Shown piece by piece: positions 7,667 to 17,803 of a stretch of DNA of 40,897 nt (its first letter is position 1; every line of letters starts with the position of its first letter). Made by a program: the position numbers and the translations under genes. A model generated the notes under the pieces. It was not told the DNA's origin and did no database searches. It was given only the letters and a program-made list of their open reading frames with translations. The DNA lies in assembly GCA_020631275.1 (NCBI GenBank), contig JAHDHO010000006.1, positions 1 to 40,897 on the forward strand, given 5' to 3'. This stretch comes from Polaribacter sp. (GTDB taxonomy: Bacteria; Bacteroidota; Bacteroidia; Flavobacteriales; Flavobacteriaceae).

Positions 7667-9823
7667 TTATAAATTATCTAATTGATTTGTATTTTTGTTA
7701 TTACTAATAGTCCAGAAGAAACCTACAAAAAAGAAACGATCTGTATTTGGTATAATTGCTTGCCTGTTAAAGTTTCCGTTTGGTTCTGGTGTGTTTTTGT
7801 AATTATAACCAAATACATTTTGAGTACCTAGAACATTGTTTACAGAAAAGTAAAGTATCTTTTGTTGATCTATTAAGTACGCCCAGTTTACACTTAAAGA
7901 GTTGTAGTTTTTTGTTTTGTTATTAAGAAAACCAATTTCATTAGGGTTTGTATAATTTCTTCCAGAAGCAAAATTGTAAGTAAAACCAAGTTGACTTTTC
8001 CAGCTTTCTACCCAATGTTTGGCTACTAAAGACAAATTATGTTTAGATGCAAAACTTGGTGTTGCCGCTGTTGGATAATTTCTATAATCTCTTTCTGTAT
8101 CTAAATAAGAGTATGAAACCCAATAATCTGTATTTTTAATTTTTCTATTTTGTCGCCAAAATACATCAAAACCTTTGGCGTAACCATTACCGTTATTGTT
8201 ATAATTGCTAGAAAATGTTGCTGTATTTCCATCAAATTTAACAAGATTATTATAGTCTTTTAAATATGCTTCAATTCTAAATATTTGTCCTTGTTTTGTA
8301 GCTTGATAGTTGGCAATTAAATGCGATGTGTTTTCTGCTTTAAAATTTTGATTGAATTTTAAATAATCATTTTTTGGGTTTTGGTAAAACTGTCCGTAGG
8401 CTAAAGAAAATTGAGAGTTGTTGCTTATTTTATGCGCCACAGAAATTCTAGGAGAAACGGTAAATTGATTTAAAAGCTCAGAATTTTCTAATCTCAACCC
8501 AACTTTTGCAGCTAAACTTTTAGAAAAGAATATGTCTGTTTCTACAAAAGAGGCAAAAATATTATTGTCAAAATCAAATTCATAAAGATTGTTAGTGTTA
8601 GAAATGTAATCTTCATTAAAATTTGTAATAAAATACTCAGATCCAAAACTTAATTTAAAACGATTAGAAAACCTTTTTCTTAATTTCAACTTAACATGCA
8701 TAGAGTTTTCATTGTCTAAAACTGTATCATCAAAAATGTTTACATCAGAATAATCGTTGGTAAAACTTAACCCAGTTTCTAGTCTCCAATTGTTTTCAAA
8801 TTTATTTTTATACGAAGCATTAAAGTATAAGTTTCTGTTTTTTAGTCCAAATTGAAATCCGTTTTCGAAGTTTATATCCTCTTGAATTAAATCGAAAGTA
8901 GTATAATTAAAAGCGCCATATAATTTTAGTAAAGATTCATTTTTAAACTTATGTCTGTATACCATTTCTCCGCTTAAAGATTGCACAGGCTTATTCCAAG
9001 TATTTCTATCTGGAAAAGCTTCTTGATAAGGAGCTAAATTTATATAAGAAGCGTTTATGCTAAAAGAATTACTACCCCAAATTTGTGTGTTACCAACACC
9101 TAGACCCAATGTCATAAAAGATAAATCGGTTTTTTCTTCTATAGGTTCATCAATAGTATTTAATTGTAAAACACTAGACAGAGCTTGTCCGTATTCCGCA
9201 GAATATCCTCCTGTAGAAAAAGAGATTCCTTTAAATAAAAACGGAGAAAATCTACCTCTGGTAGGAATGTTTCTAGCCGCCGGAGCATATGGCGTAAATA
9301 CACGCATTCCGTCTATAAAAATCTGAGTTTCTTCTGCTTCGCCACCACGCACAAATAATCTTCCATCTTCATCTACGGTAGAGGTGCCAGGTAAAGTTTG
9401 TAAAGCTCCCATAACATCGCCCAAAGCACTGGCAGTTGTAACAATATCTAACGGTTTTAATACAGTAACTTTTGCTTTTTCTCCGGCTTCAAAAGTTCCG
9501 GCATTAATTACAACAGCATCTAGCGAATTTACATCTTCTCTTAGTTTTACCTTTAAATTTTTTAACGAAGTAATATTAGCAGTTTTAATAAATGTTTCAA
9601 AGGAAATATAAGAAATAACAATTGTTTGGTTTCCTTTTTCTGATGTAAGGAAAGAAAATTCTCCTTTTTCATTGGTAGAAGAACCGTCATAAGTTCCGTC
9701 TAAATACACATTAGCGCCTTCAATAGGAATATTTTTAGAATCTGTAACTTTACCAGAAATGGTTGTTTGGGCAAATAATGATATTTGACTAATTGTAAGT
9801 AGTAAAAATAATATGCGTTTCAT
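7667..9823 (-). CDS. TonB-dependent receptor with CarboxypepD_reg-like domain
   Basis: TTISGKVTDSKNIPIEGANVYLDG, plug domain (LFVRGGEAEETQIFIDGMRV), beta-barrel C-terminus. Confidence 0.9.
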   Translation of the reverse strand: MKRILFLLLTISQISLFAQTTISGKVTDSKNIPIEGANVYLDGTYDGSSTNEKGEFSFLTSEKGNQTIVISYISFETFIKTANITSLKNLKVKLREDVNSLDAVVINAGTFEAGEKAKVTVLKPLDIVTTASALGDVMGALQTLPGTSTVDEDGRLFVRGGEAEETQIFIDGMRVFTPYAPAARNIPTRGRFSPFLFKGISFSTGGYSAEYGQALSSVLQLNTIDEPIEEKTDLSFMTLGLGVGNTQIWGSNSFSINASYINLAPYQEAFPDRNTWNKPVQSLSGEMVYRHKFKNESLLKLYGAFNYTTFDLIQEDINFENGFQFGLKNRNLYFNASYKNKFENNWRLETGLSFTNDYSDVNIFDDTVLDNENSMHVKLKLRKRFSNRFKLSFGSEYFITNFNEDYISNTNNLYEFDFDNNIFASFVETDIFFSKSLAAKVGLRLENSELLNQFTVSPRISVAHKISNNSQFSLAYGQFYQNPKNDYLKFNQNFKAENTSHLIANYQATKQGQIFRIEAYLKDYNNLVKFDGNTATFSSNYNNNGNGYAKGFDVFWRQNRKIKNTDYWVSYSYLDTERDYRNYPTAATPSFASKHNLSLVAKHWVESWKSQLGFTYNFASGRNYTNPNEIGFLNNKTKNYNSLSVNWAYLIDQQKILYFSVNNVLGTQNVFGYNYKNTPEPNGNFNRQAIIPNTDRFFFVGFFWTISNNKNTNQLDNL

Positions 9824-9921
9824 CTGTTTGGTTTTTTTTGATGATACAAAGATGAAACCATATCAATCTTAAAAATAAAAACAAGTACCGAGTTGTAATT
9901 TTTAATTGATGAACCGTAATA

Positions 9922-10839
9922 TTATTTAATAGGAATACATAAATCTACAATAAACTTGTTTTCTGGATGTTCTGCAGCATTGTTGTAATAGATTTCAAAA
10001 GGATCTGTATTAGATTTTTCGTAACCATTTTTTACCATAAATGCAAATGATGCTTCCCAAGCTTGCTGAAATTGATGAGGTGCAATTTCTAACCTAGAAA
10101 CAATACATTTTGTTGGACTTAAAATTCTAAGGTCAATTTCTCCATCTAAATCAATCGGATCATTTAAAACCATACAAGCGCTCATTCTAAGGTTATTTGG
10201 GTCTGTAATTTTAGGACTATCGTGATAAATTGTTACCATTCTAGTTTCATTATTTATCAATCCTTTTGGCGTTGCCCATTTAACCAATCTATTATATACA
10301 CTGCCAATGGCTTCCATTTTTCCTTTATAAGAAATGTAAGCTAAATCTAATCGTGGTATTTTTTTAATTTCTGGTGATGTTTTCATTTTTAACCAATTTA
10401 AGGTGTTATTTAGATTGCAAATATATTGCTCAAAAGTAACAGTTACTTTTCCAATCTTGCTTTCTGTTTTGTTGATTTGACTAAACTTATAAACACTTTC
10501 GGTTTTAAATTTTTTTGGCGAAATTCCGTAGAAATTTTTAAATGATTTAGAGAAAGGAGATAAACTGTCAAAACCAACATTTATGGCAACATCTGTAATA
10601 CTTTTTTCTTTTTGATGAATTAAAATTGAAGCCGCTTTTTCAATTCGATATCTATTTATAAAATTTTGCAAAGTTTCGCCGACAATAATTTTAAATAATC
10701 TATGAAAATGAAAAGGAGAAGAATGTACTTCTTTAGAAATAATTTCTAAAGACAGTTTTTCTGATAAATTATTTTCTATAAATACTATAGCTTTATTTAA
10801 ACGAACAATATTATGATTTGCTATTTTGCCTGAATTCAT
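9922..10839 (-). CDS. AraC family regulator with GyrI-like effector domain
   Basis: AraC HTH (SSPFHFHRLFKIIVGETLQNFINRYRIEKA, VGFDSLSPFSKSFKNFYGISPKKFK) plus GyrI-like C-terminus. Confidence 0.9.
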   Translation of the reverse strand: MNSGKIANHNIVRLNKAIVFIENNLSEKLSLEIISKEVHSSPFHFHRLFKIIVGETLQNFINRYRIEKAASILIHQKEKSITDVAINVGFDSLSPFSKSFKNFYGISPKKFKTESVYKFSQINKTESKIGKVTVTFEQYICNLNNTLNWLKMKTSPEIKKIPRLDLAYISYKGKMEAIGSVYNRLVKWATPKGLINNETRMVTIYHDSPKITDPNNLRMSACMVLNDPIDLDGEIDLRILSPTKCIVSRLEIAPHQFQQAWEASFAFMVKNGYEKSNTDPFEIYYNNAAEHPENKFIVDLCIPIK

Positions 10840-11188
10840 GTTGTTTTTTCTGAAGAATATAAAACGTAATTCCGCCGGTAAAATAAAGAATAATATCTAT
10901 AAAATCTTTGGTATATCTTGCTATAAATTTAGGAAAAACAAACTCGAACAAGACACTATATAGCACGCACAAATATAAAATTATTGGCAAACTTAACTTA
11001 TAATTTGGATCATTTCTAGACCATTTAAGTACAATTAAACAACAATATAATACAATGGGAATTATCAAAAAATCATTTAAATAAAAACGAATTATATTTG
11101 GTAATGGAATAGCAAAATATTGTAAAAAATAAACAGAAGTACCTGTTATTAAGGAAAAAAGAAAATAATAAAACAATATTTTTTTCAT
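10811..11188 (-). CDS. Small integral membrane protein, unknown function
   Basis: Hydrophobic segments; start at MKKILFYY preferred over the ORF-track start. Confidence 0.6.
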   Translation of the reverse strand: MKKILFYYFLFSLITGTSVYFLQYFAIPLPNIIRFYLNDFLIIPIVLYCCLIVLKWSRNDPNYKLSLPIILYLCVLYSVLFEFVFPKFIARYTKDFIDIILYFTGGITFYILQKKQHEFRQNSKS

Positions 11189-11189
11189 A

Positions 11190-11498
11190 CTAACCAGCAG
11201 CAACCATTGCTATAAACCAAGCTAAACCTGCACCAATTAAACTAACAATTGTAATTACAGAATATAACATCCAACCGAATATTCTATAAAAAATATTAGA
11301 GTGATTTTTAAGCCTTTCTGCTAAGTTAGGATTCTCTTTTTCGTAAATTACTTTTTCTATTTCTTTTTGTTCTACAGCTTGTTTTTTTAATTCTCTCTTT
11401 TTCTGATGAGAAATTAAGGTGTTGCAATTTTTACAATATTCTCTATTTGTATTAAATACACCACAATTAGGGCATTTTACGATTCTTTTAGAAGCCAT
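11190..11498 (-). CDS. Zinc-ribbon membrane-anchored hypothetical protein
   Basis: CPNCGVFNTNREYCKNC; C-terminal TM helix. Confidence 0.7.
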   Translation of the reverse strand: MASKRIVKCPNCGVFNTNREYCKNCNTLISHQKKRELKKQAVEQKEIEKVIYEKENPNLAERLKNHSNIFYRIFGWMLYSVITIVSLIGAGLAWFIAMVAAG

Positions 11499-11500
11499 AA

Positions 11501-12796
11501 TTATTCTTTAAAAGAGTAAAAATTTTTATTTTTAAAAGGTCTTATTATTAAGCGAGTTTCTCTATCGAAACGAATATAATTATACACCCAATTTAAAAAA
11601 ACAATGGCTCTATTTCTAAACCCAATTAAAGAAAAAAGATGAACAAACATCCAAACAAACCAAGCAAAAACACCTTGAAATTTCCATTTTGGTAAATCTA
11701 CAACAGCCTTATTTCTTCCAATAGTAGCCATCGAACCTTTATCGTTGTATACAAATGGTTTTAACTCTTTATTAAATAATTTAGCAATAATATTTTTGGC
11801 AACTAAATTACCTTGTTGTATTGCAGGTTGCGCCATCATAGGATGTCCGTACGGATTTTTGTCATTAGACATACAAGCAACGTCTCCAATAGCATAAATG
11901 TTAGTATAATTTAAAACCTGATTGTATTCGTTTACTTTAATTCTTGCGGCTCTTTCAATTACACATTCTGCTTCTAAACCATCAATAGTTTGTCCTTTTA
12001 CACCAGCAGCCCAAATTACGGTTTCTGCTTTAAAATGATCTTCTCCGTTCGTGGTTACAGTTTTACCATCGTAATCTAAAACTCGTAAATTTTTCCAAAC
12101 ATTAACGCCCAACTTTATTAAAAAATCTTCTGCTTTTTCAGAAGCTTGGGCACTCATTCCTTTTAAAATTTCACCAGAACTTTGTATTAAATTTATTTGC
12201 ATTTGACGTATGTCTAAGTCTGGATAATCTTTAGGTAAAATTCCTTTTTTCATTTCTGCCAAAGCACCAGCCAACTCAACACCTGTTGGTCCGCCACCAA
12301 CAATTACAAAATTCATTAAAGCTTTTCTTTCTTCGTAATTAGATGTTAAAAGTGCTTCTTCAAAGTTTTCTAAGATTAAACTTCTAATGTTTAAAGATTG
12401 AGGTACAGATTTCATTTCCATTGCATATTTTTGGATGTTGGTATTACCAAAAAAGTTAGTTGTAGAACCTGTTGCAATAATTAATTCGTCGTATTCTAAA
12501 TTGCCTATAGAAGTTTCTATAGTGTTTTTGTCTGTATCTATTTTATCTACCTCTGCCAATCTAAAATAGAAATTGTCTACATCATTAAAACGTTTTCTTA
12601 ACGGAAACGCAATAGAATCTGGCTCTAAACCACCAGTAGCTACTTGATATAATAAAGGTTGAAAAGTATGATAATTGTGTTTATCTATTAGCACAACTTG
12701 TAACTCTTGTTTTTCTAGTCCTTTTGCTGCAGCTAAACCTGCAAAACCGCCACCAATAATTACAACTCTTGGAAAACTAGTTTGTGGTATGTTCAT
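11501..12796 (-). CDS. ndh: Type II NADH dehydrogenase / NAD(P)/FAD-dependent oxidoreductase
   Basis: RVVIIGGGFAGLAAAKGLEKQ, HTFQPLLYQVATGGLEPDSIAFPLR, VIVGGGPTGVELAGALAE. Confidence 0.9.
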   Translation of the reverse strand: MNIPQTSFPRVVIIGGGFAGLAAAKGLEKQELQVVLIDKHNYHTFQPLLYQVATGGLEPDSIAFPLRKRFNDVDNFYFRLAEVDKIDTDKNTIETSIGNLEYDELIIATGSTTNFFGNTNIQKYAMEMKSVPQSLNIRSLILENFEEALLTSNYEERKALMNFVIVGGGPTGVELAGALAEMKKGILPKDYPDLDIRQMQINLIQSSGEILKGMSAQASEKAEDFLIKLGVNVWKNLRVLDYDGKTVTTNGEDHFKAETVIWAAGVKGQTIDGLEAECVIERAARIKVNEYNQVLNYTNIYAIGDVACMSNDKNPYGHPMMAQPAIQQGNLVAKNIIAKLFNKELKPFVYNDKGSMATIGRNKAVVDLPKWKFQGVFAWFVWMFVHLFSLIGFRNRAIVFLNWVYNYIRFDRETRLIIRPFKNKNFYSFKE

Positions 12797-12860
12797 ATTG
12801 ATGTTAAAACTTTTAGATTTTATATTGAGAAAAACAAATTTACAGAAAACAGATGATTTC

Positions 12861-13385
12861 TTATTTGAATCTTCTTTTTATTTCTGATAGAGCTAGGTTA
12901 GAATTGATAAAATCTGAAATAATTTTCACTCTCAGAATTTCAATATCATTGTCAAAATATTTTGCCCATTTATCATTCTTAAATAAATGCATTATTTGTT
13001 TGCTTCTTTTTTGAGCTTCGGATAAGGAAAATAAATAAAGAACTTCTTTCTCTTTTTTAGGACGAATTACAACTGTTTTTTTATCAAAATTCACATCAAT
13101 ATAAAAGTTTTTTTCTGATGAATTAATAGGGTAGAAGTCGTCCCATTTAGCAAAAGCAGTAACCGTATTCTGATTTTTATAATTTTTATTTGCAATCAAT
13201 TTCCATCTACAATTAGCAACTCTTCCCCAATGGTTTGATTTTCTATAAACACCTTCATCAGTATAAAAATACATACTATTCGATTTGCTAAGATAAACAG
13301 TCTTTTTTGGTAAATCGAAATCATCAATTTGTGTAAATTCACAAAAAGTATGTTTAAAAAAATTGCTTTTATTATAGGTTTTCAA
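12861..13385 (-). CDS. Hypothetical protein
   Basis: 174-aa open frame collinear with neighbours; no family recognised. Confidence 0.6.
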   Translation of the reverse strand: MKTYNKSNFFKHTFCEFTQIDDFDLPKKTVYLSKSNSMYFYTDEGVYRKSNHWGRVANCRWKLIANKNYKNQNTVTAFAKWDDFYPINSSEKNFYIDVNFDKKTVVIRPKKEKEVLYLFSLSEAQKRSKQIMHLFKNDKWAKYFDNDIEILRVKIISDFINSNLALSEIKRRFK

Positions 13386-13391
13386 TCGTAA

Positions 13392-14279
13392 TTATTTAAT
13401 CACTAATTTTCTAGAAGGTTCTCTGTAAAATCCGTTTACAATTATAGAGTCTTTTTTAAATTCTACGTTTGCAAAAGCAGATGTGTTTTCTGTATCTACC
13501 ATTCCTTTAAAGGTTAAATAATGCACGTTGTCTTTTAATTCATATGCTCCGGCATGATTATGACCGTTAAAGAAAAATTTTACATTGGCATAAGGTTTAA
13601 TTAGCGCTAAGAATTGTGTTCTATTCCAAATGTTATGTTGATCTATTGGAAAGATAGGGAAGTGGCAGTAAAACCCTACTTTTTCGTTGTTTTTTGTTGC
13701 AATATCTAATTCATTCTTAATCCAACTTAATTGTTTTAAACTTAATGCACCATTCCATTTTTTTACAAAAGGTAGGTTTTTATCCTTTAGTAAATTAAAA
13801 ATTGAGTCAGTTTGTCTTTTTTTATCCTTAGAAAGAGCGCCAAAAAAACTTAAATCATTACCGTCTAAAACAATAAATCGCCAACCGTTTTTTACGATAC
13901 TGTAATATCTGTTTTTTAAATTTAATTTTTTAATTACTTCTTTTTTCAAAGAATCTTTTACTTCAAAATCATGATTTCCTAAAACATGATATGTTTCTGA
14001 TTTTAATTTATGCCAAGTTGGTAAAATACTATCTAAGCTTTTAAAATCTTTGTCAATAAAATCACCTAAATGAATGGTGTAAAGTAAAGAATCTCTATTT
14101 AAAGTGGCTACAGCTTCTTTTAATCTTGTAGGTGCTTTTTTATAGTAGCGATCCCATTTTACATCACAATGGCAATATTGGCAGTCTGAAATTACACCAA
14201 TTTTGAAGTTAGTATTTTCTTCTTTCTGACAAGAAACAATACTGATTAGGAAAATGAATATGAAGAATACTTTTTTCAT
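13392..14279 (-). CDS. Metallophosphoesterase (calcineurin-like), lipoprotein signal
   Basis: IGVISDCQY, HLGDFID, LGNHDF, GHNHAGAY motifs; MKKVFFIFIFLISIVSCQ. Confidence 0.88.
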   Translation of the reverse strand: MKKVFFIFIFLISIVSCQKEENTNFKIGVISDCQYCHCDVKWDRYYKKAPTRLKEAVATLNRDSLLYTIHLGDFIDKDFKSLDSILPTWHKLKSETYHVLGNHDFEVKDSLKKEVIKKLNLKNRYYSIVKNGWRFIVLDGNDLSFFGALSKDKKRQTDSIFNLLKDKNLPFVKKWNGALSLKQLSWIKNELDIATKNNEKVGFYCHFPIFPIDQHNIWNRTQFLALIKPYANVKFFFNGHNHAGAYELKDNVHYLTFKGMVDTENTSAFANVEFKKDSIIVNGFYREPSRKLVIK

Positions 14280-14295
14280 AGTTGTATATTTTTTA

Positions 14296-14303
14296 CAAAT
14301 ATA
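14296..14303 (-). promoter_or_regulatory. Bacteroidetes -7 element TATATTTG for the metallophosphoesterase
   Basis: Minus strand TATATTTG 17 nt before the ATG. Confidence 0.45.
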
Positions 14304-14315
14304 TTACAATACAAA

Positions 14316-14345
14316 AAAACGCAATCAAATTAATGATTGCGTTTT
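14316..14345. terminator. Terminator downstream of the T9SS gene (AAAACGCAATCA-AATTAA-TGATTGCGTTTT)
   Basis: 12-bp perfect stem with U-runs; same sequence recurs at 20833-20862. Confidence 0.8.
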
Positions 14346-14372
14346 ATTGACTTTTTCTTTTTTTGGGGGATT

Positions 14373-16934
14373 TTATTCTTTTACAAATCTTTTTACTCCA
14401 ATATTATTACCTGTTGTTGTAATTTTTAAAAGGTAAATTCCGGTACTAAGTTTGCTAGTGGTTATTTTTTTTAGTCTGCTTAAAAGTACTTTTTGTCCTT
14501 GTAAATTATATACTTCAACTAGCTTTATATCTTCTTTTATCTTAATATTTAAAGTATTTATTGTTGGGTTTGGGTACACCGAAAATTCAATTTTATTTAT
14601 ATCATCTAATCCTGCTACAGCAGAAGCTCCAAACTCATAAGCTCCCAGATCTACAGTTGTATCAAATATTCTTGTATTACCAAGTATATCTGCGTTAATA
14701 TCTGCGGGTATTTTAGAGTTATCTCCCATATTTATAGCAGGAGAGTTTGCTTGTAAACTAAAAACTTTTGAGTTTTTAAATAAAGGGTCTGATGTTATAA
14801 TATTCTGTTTGTAAGTTACTTTAGAAAAATTATCAGAATCTAGACTATTACTCACAAGCATGTCTGTAACCGAAGGATAAGGTTCGTTGCCATTTCTACC
14901 TAGTACTGGTATAATATCACCATTTCCGTCTGTGTTATTCCAAAATATACTATTTGAGATATCTGTTTTAACAGTACCGCTTGATAACCCTACATTAATA
15001 ATTGGTAAATCATTACCAGCAGATGGTACTCTATCACCTGTATTGTTAGCAAATGTGTCATTTATAAATTTTGCATTTATTTTAGATGAAGCTCTATCAT
15101 TTCTAAACCAAATAACTCCAGAACCATTTACATTATCTGTAATATTGTTTACATAAAGAGAGTTTATACTCGTGAAATTTAATGTTTTACCAGTATTTGG
15201 TCTACAGTAAAAAACATTGGCAAAAGCACCTAAATTATTACCAAAAACTGAATTTGAAAATAGCACTGAAACATTAGAAGAACCATCGATAGCTTTTATA
15301 CTTCCGCCACGACTATTAGAATTGTTTAAAATATTACTATTATTTAAAACAAAGTTTTTTACAGAAGGTAAAAGTGTTATTGCGCTTCCTTCTTTTTCAA
15401 TTGCCGAGGGGCCGTTTCCAAATCCACCTTTAATTGTAAAACCATCTATTAAAACATCTTCTGCACTAACCTTTACAATATTGTAACTATTTTCTGCTAT
15501 AGTAGCGTTAGTAAATGTAATTGCACCAAAATCATCATTATTTAAATCTCCAGATAAAATTGTCGGGTTGTTTTCAACGTCTCTTTCTGAAATTAAGGTT
15601 TCTGTTCCATCAAAACCTCCATATAACTTTATACTGTTATTCGAAATTATGTTAAAAGATTTTGTTCTGTCAGAAGCGTCTGGTGTATACGTTCCTTTAG
15701 CAACCCAAATTTCTGTAGTTGAACTGCTAATATTTTCTAGAGCACTTTGTAAACTAATATTTGCATTTGCCCAAGAGCTTCCGTTTCCATTTACATTCGA
15801 CGAGTTTTTATCTACATAAATTATAGGTTGATTAGCAGGTTTAATTATTGTAAACTTCTTAACCGAGGCTTTTGTTCCGTCTGAGTAAATTATATAAATA
15901 GAGCCGTTTACTTTGTCTATGGTCATATTTATAAAAAAGTTAGAGCTGTTACTAATAATTGATGTGTTTGGTAAGTTAGACCAACTGCTTGTATTAGAAT
16001 TATAGCTTTGGAAAGAGATTTCTGCAGAATTTTTTTCTGCATACATGATATATAATTGATTATTTACAAAGTTTTTTCTGAATTGAACAATATCATTTAT
16101 GGCACCAATTCTTTTTACTTCGGATGTGTTATTATAGATTACTACCTCATTAACAGGTTCTGTCATACCACTTGTATTATTATATCTAGCAGATATATCG
16201 AAAGCAGCAACATAATCATTATCAGATATTCCAGAAATATTTTTTAGAGTTAATTCTGGGTTTCCTCTGTATGTATTTGGTCTAATTGTAAAGTCTGTTA
16301 CTCCATATCTCTCAACAGAAATTTTATGCATTTCCCATTCACTTCTTGTTTGATTTACTCTATTTGCGATATAAAACCTATTAAATGAATTAAAATCGAA
16401 CTTGTTTTCTGTACCAAAATATTTAGGAGCCGAATATTTGGTTATAGAACCCGATACTTTCTTTTCAACAACTACAAATCTATCATTGCTTTCATGTCCA
16501 GAAAATCGCATATCACCCGCTGCATTAAATTGAATTTGAACTTTATGGTTTTTAAGAGTAACATTATAATTCATTATCAAAGACCAAGATGTACCATTAA
16601 ATGTATAGGCATACAAAGTAGAATCTGTTGTGTCTCTATATGCAACTACTGGTTGATTGTTGATAGGATTAATGGCTAAAGCTATATTTATTGCATTTTC
16701 ACCTACCAATGTACCTTGAGAAACCCAATTCGTACCATCAAACTTTTTAACAGATATTTTACTAGAACTTAGCGGTTCTACAATAGCTACATATGGTTCA
16801 CCTGTTGATGGGTCTGTTGCTATGGCGCCATCAGAGGCAAAGTTGGTAAATTGTGTTGTACCAACTTGAGACCAGTTTTGTCCAAAAGTTGTTACCGTTA
16901 CAAATAACACAAATAATAGTAATTTTAATTTCAT
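14373..16934 (-). CDS. T9SS type A sorting-domain secreted protein with POMP-like beta-helix region
   Basis: Signal peptide; IYVDKNSSNVNGNGSSWANANISLQSAL…LYGGFDGTET; C-terminal VYPNPTINTLNIK…GIYLLKI. Confidence 0.88.
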   Translation of the reverse strand: MKLKLLLFVLFVTVTTFGQNWSQVGTTQFTNFASDGAIATDPSTGEPYVAIVEPLSSSKISVKKFDGTNWVSQGTLVGENAINIALAINPINNQPVVAYRDTTDSTLYAYTFNGTSWSLIMNYNVTLKNHKVQIQFNAAGDMRFSGHESNDRFVVVEKKVSGSITKYSAPKYFGTENKFDFNSFNRFYIANRVNQTRSEWEMHKISVERYGVTDFTIRPNTYRGNPELTLKNISGISDNDYVAAFDISARYNNTSGMTEPVNEVVIYNNTSEVKRIGAINDIVQFRKNFVNNQLYIMYAEKNSAEISFQSYNSNTSSWSNLPNTSIISNSSNFFINMTIDKVNGSIYIIYSDGTKASVKKFTIIKPANQPIIYVDKNSSNVNGNGSSWANANISLQSALENISSSTTEIWVAKGTYTPDASDRTKSFNIISNNSIKLYGGFDGTETLISERDVENNPTILSGDLNNDDFGAITFTNATIAENSYNIVKVSAEDVLIDGFTIKGGFGNGPSAIEKEGSAITLLPSVKNFVLNNSNILNNSNSRGGSIKAIDGSSNVSVLFSNSVFGNNLGAFANVFYCRPNTGKTLNFTSINSLYVNNITDNVNGSGVIWFRNDRASSKINAKFINDTFANNTGDRVPSAGNDLPIINVGLSSGTVKTDISNSIFWNNTDGNGDIIPVLGRNGNEPYPSVTDMLVSNSLDSDNFSKVTYKQNIITSDPLFKNSKVFSLQANSPAINMGDNSKIPADINADILGNTRIFDTTVDLGAYEFGASAVAGLDDINKIEFSVYPNPTINTLNIKIKEDIKLVEVYNLQGQKVLLSRLKKITTSKLSTGIYLLKITTTGNNIGVKRFVKE

Positions 16935-16995
16935 TTTTTCTTTTTTTAATTTGTTGATGTAAAAATGAAAAAAGTACTAGTTGTTAGAGTAAATT

Positions 16996-17030
16996 ATTTA
17001 GTGAACCGTTTAAAAAATTTAGTGAACCGT
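16996..17030 (-). promoter_or_regulatory. Direct-repeat LytTR-type operator candidate (ACGGTTCACTAAAT x2, 21-bp period)
   Basis: atttagtgaaccgt at 16996-17009 and 17017-17030; between the LytTR regulator gene and the T9SS gene start. Confidence 0.65.
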
Positions 17031-17046
17031 AAATTTTATTAAAGTG

Positions 17047-17799
17047 CTAAAATGTATTATTAACCATTTTTAAAAATGCATCTTTTCTATCTCTGGCAAT
17101 TGGTATGGTTCTTTTATTTTGCATAACAATGTGTATTCCGTCTTTTTTAATAAGTTCGTCCATAAATTTTAAATTAATTAAATAGGAACGATGAGGTTTG
17201 TAAAAAAGAGGTTTGTTTGCTAATTGATCTGTAAAATGTTTTAAAGTTTTACAAATGGTTTCTGATGAGCCATTAATCAAATGCACTTTAGTGTATACAC
17301 CATCTGCCTCAAAAAATAAAATTTTGTCATGCGATATAAACTTAATACCTCTGGGTAAGTCTAACGCAATTTTATTAAGTGCTAATTGCTGAAAAGATTT
17401 TTCTAAAGTTAGTATTTTATCTTTTACTGATAAGTTTTCTGATATTGCTTTTACTTTATTTACAGCAGATTTTAGTTCATCAGAATCTATAGGTTTAAGT
17501 AAATAATCTACGGCAGAAGTTTTAAACGCCTCAATTGCGTATTGATTATAGGCAGTTGTAAATACTATTTTAAAATCTATGGGTTCACCTTTAAAATAAT
17601 CTAAGATTTCTAAACCAGATTGTTGGGGCATTTCAATATCCAATAAAACGAGTTGAGGTTTTTTTGATTTTATGATGGATACACCTTCACTTAAATTAGA
17701 GGCTTGATAAATAGTATCTATACCATTGCATTCTTCTTCTAACAATGTGGCTAAAACATTTCTAGCATGGCTTTCATCATCTATTATTAAAACTTTCAT
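17047..17799 (-). CDS. LytTR-family response regulator
   Basis: REC domain (VLIIDDESHARN, LVLLDIEMPQQSGLEIL) plus LytTR domain (FFEADGVYTKVHLINGS…PHRSYLINLKFM). Confidence 0.93.
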   Translation of the reverse strand: MKVLIIDDESHARNVLATLLEEECNGIDTIYQASNLSEGVSIIKSKKPQLVLLDIEMPQQSGLEILDYFKGEPIDFKIVFTTAYNQYAIEAFKTSAVDYLLKPIDSDELKSAVNKVKAISENLSVKDKILTLEKSFQQLALNKIALDLPRGIKFISHDKILFFEADGVYTKVHLINGSSETICKTLKHFTDQLANKPLFYKPHRSYLINLKFMDELIKKDGIHIVMQNKRTIPIARDRKDAFLKMVNNTF

Positions 17800-17803
17800 A
17801 AAC

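Noticed and set aside
9057-9611. Plus-strand ORFs antisense to the TonB receptor
   Set aside because: Overlap a confident receptor gene and show no recognisable protein features.
14887-15486. Plus-strand ORFs antisense to the T9SS gene
   Set aside because: Fully inside a well-supported coding gene; composition typical of antisense frames.
14373-16934. CRISPR-like or tandem DNA repeats in the T9SS gene
   Set aside because: Repetition is at the protein-fold level only; no regularly spaced DNA repeats.
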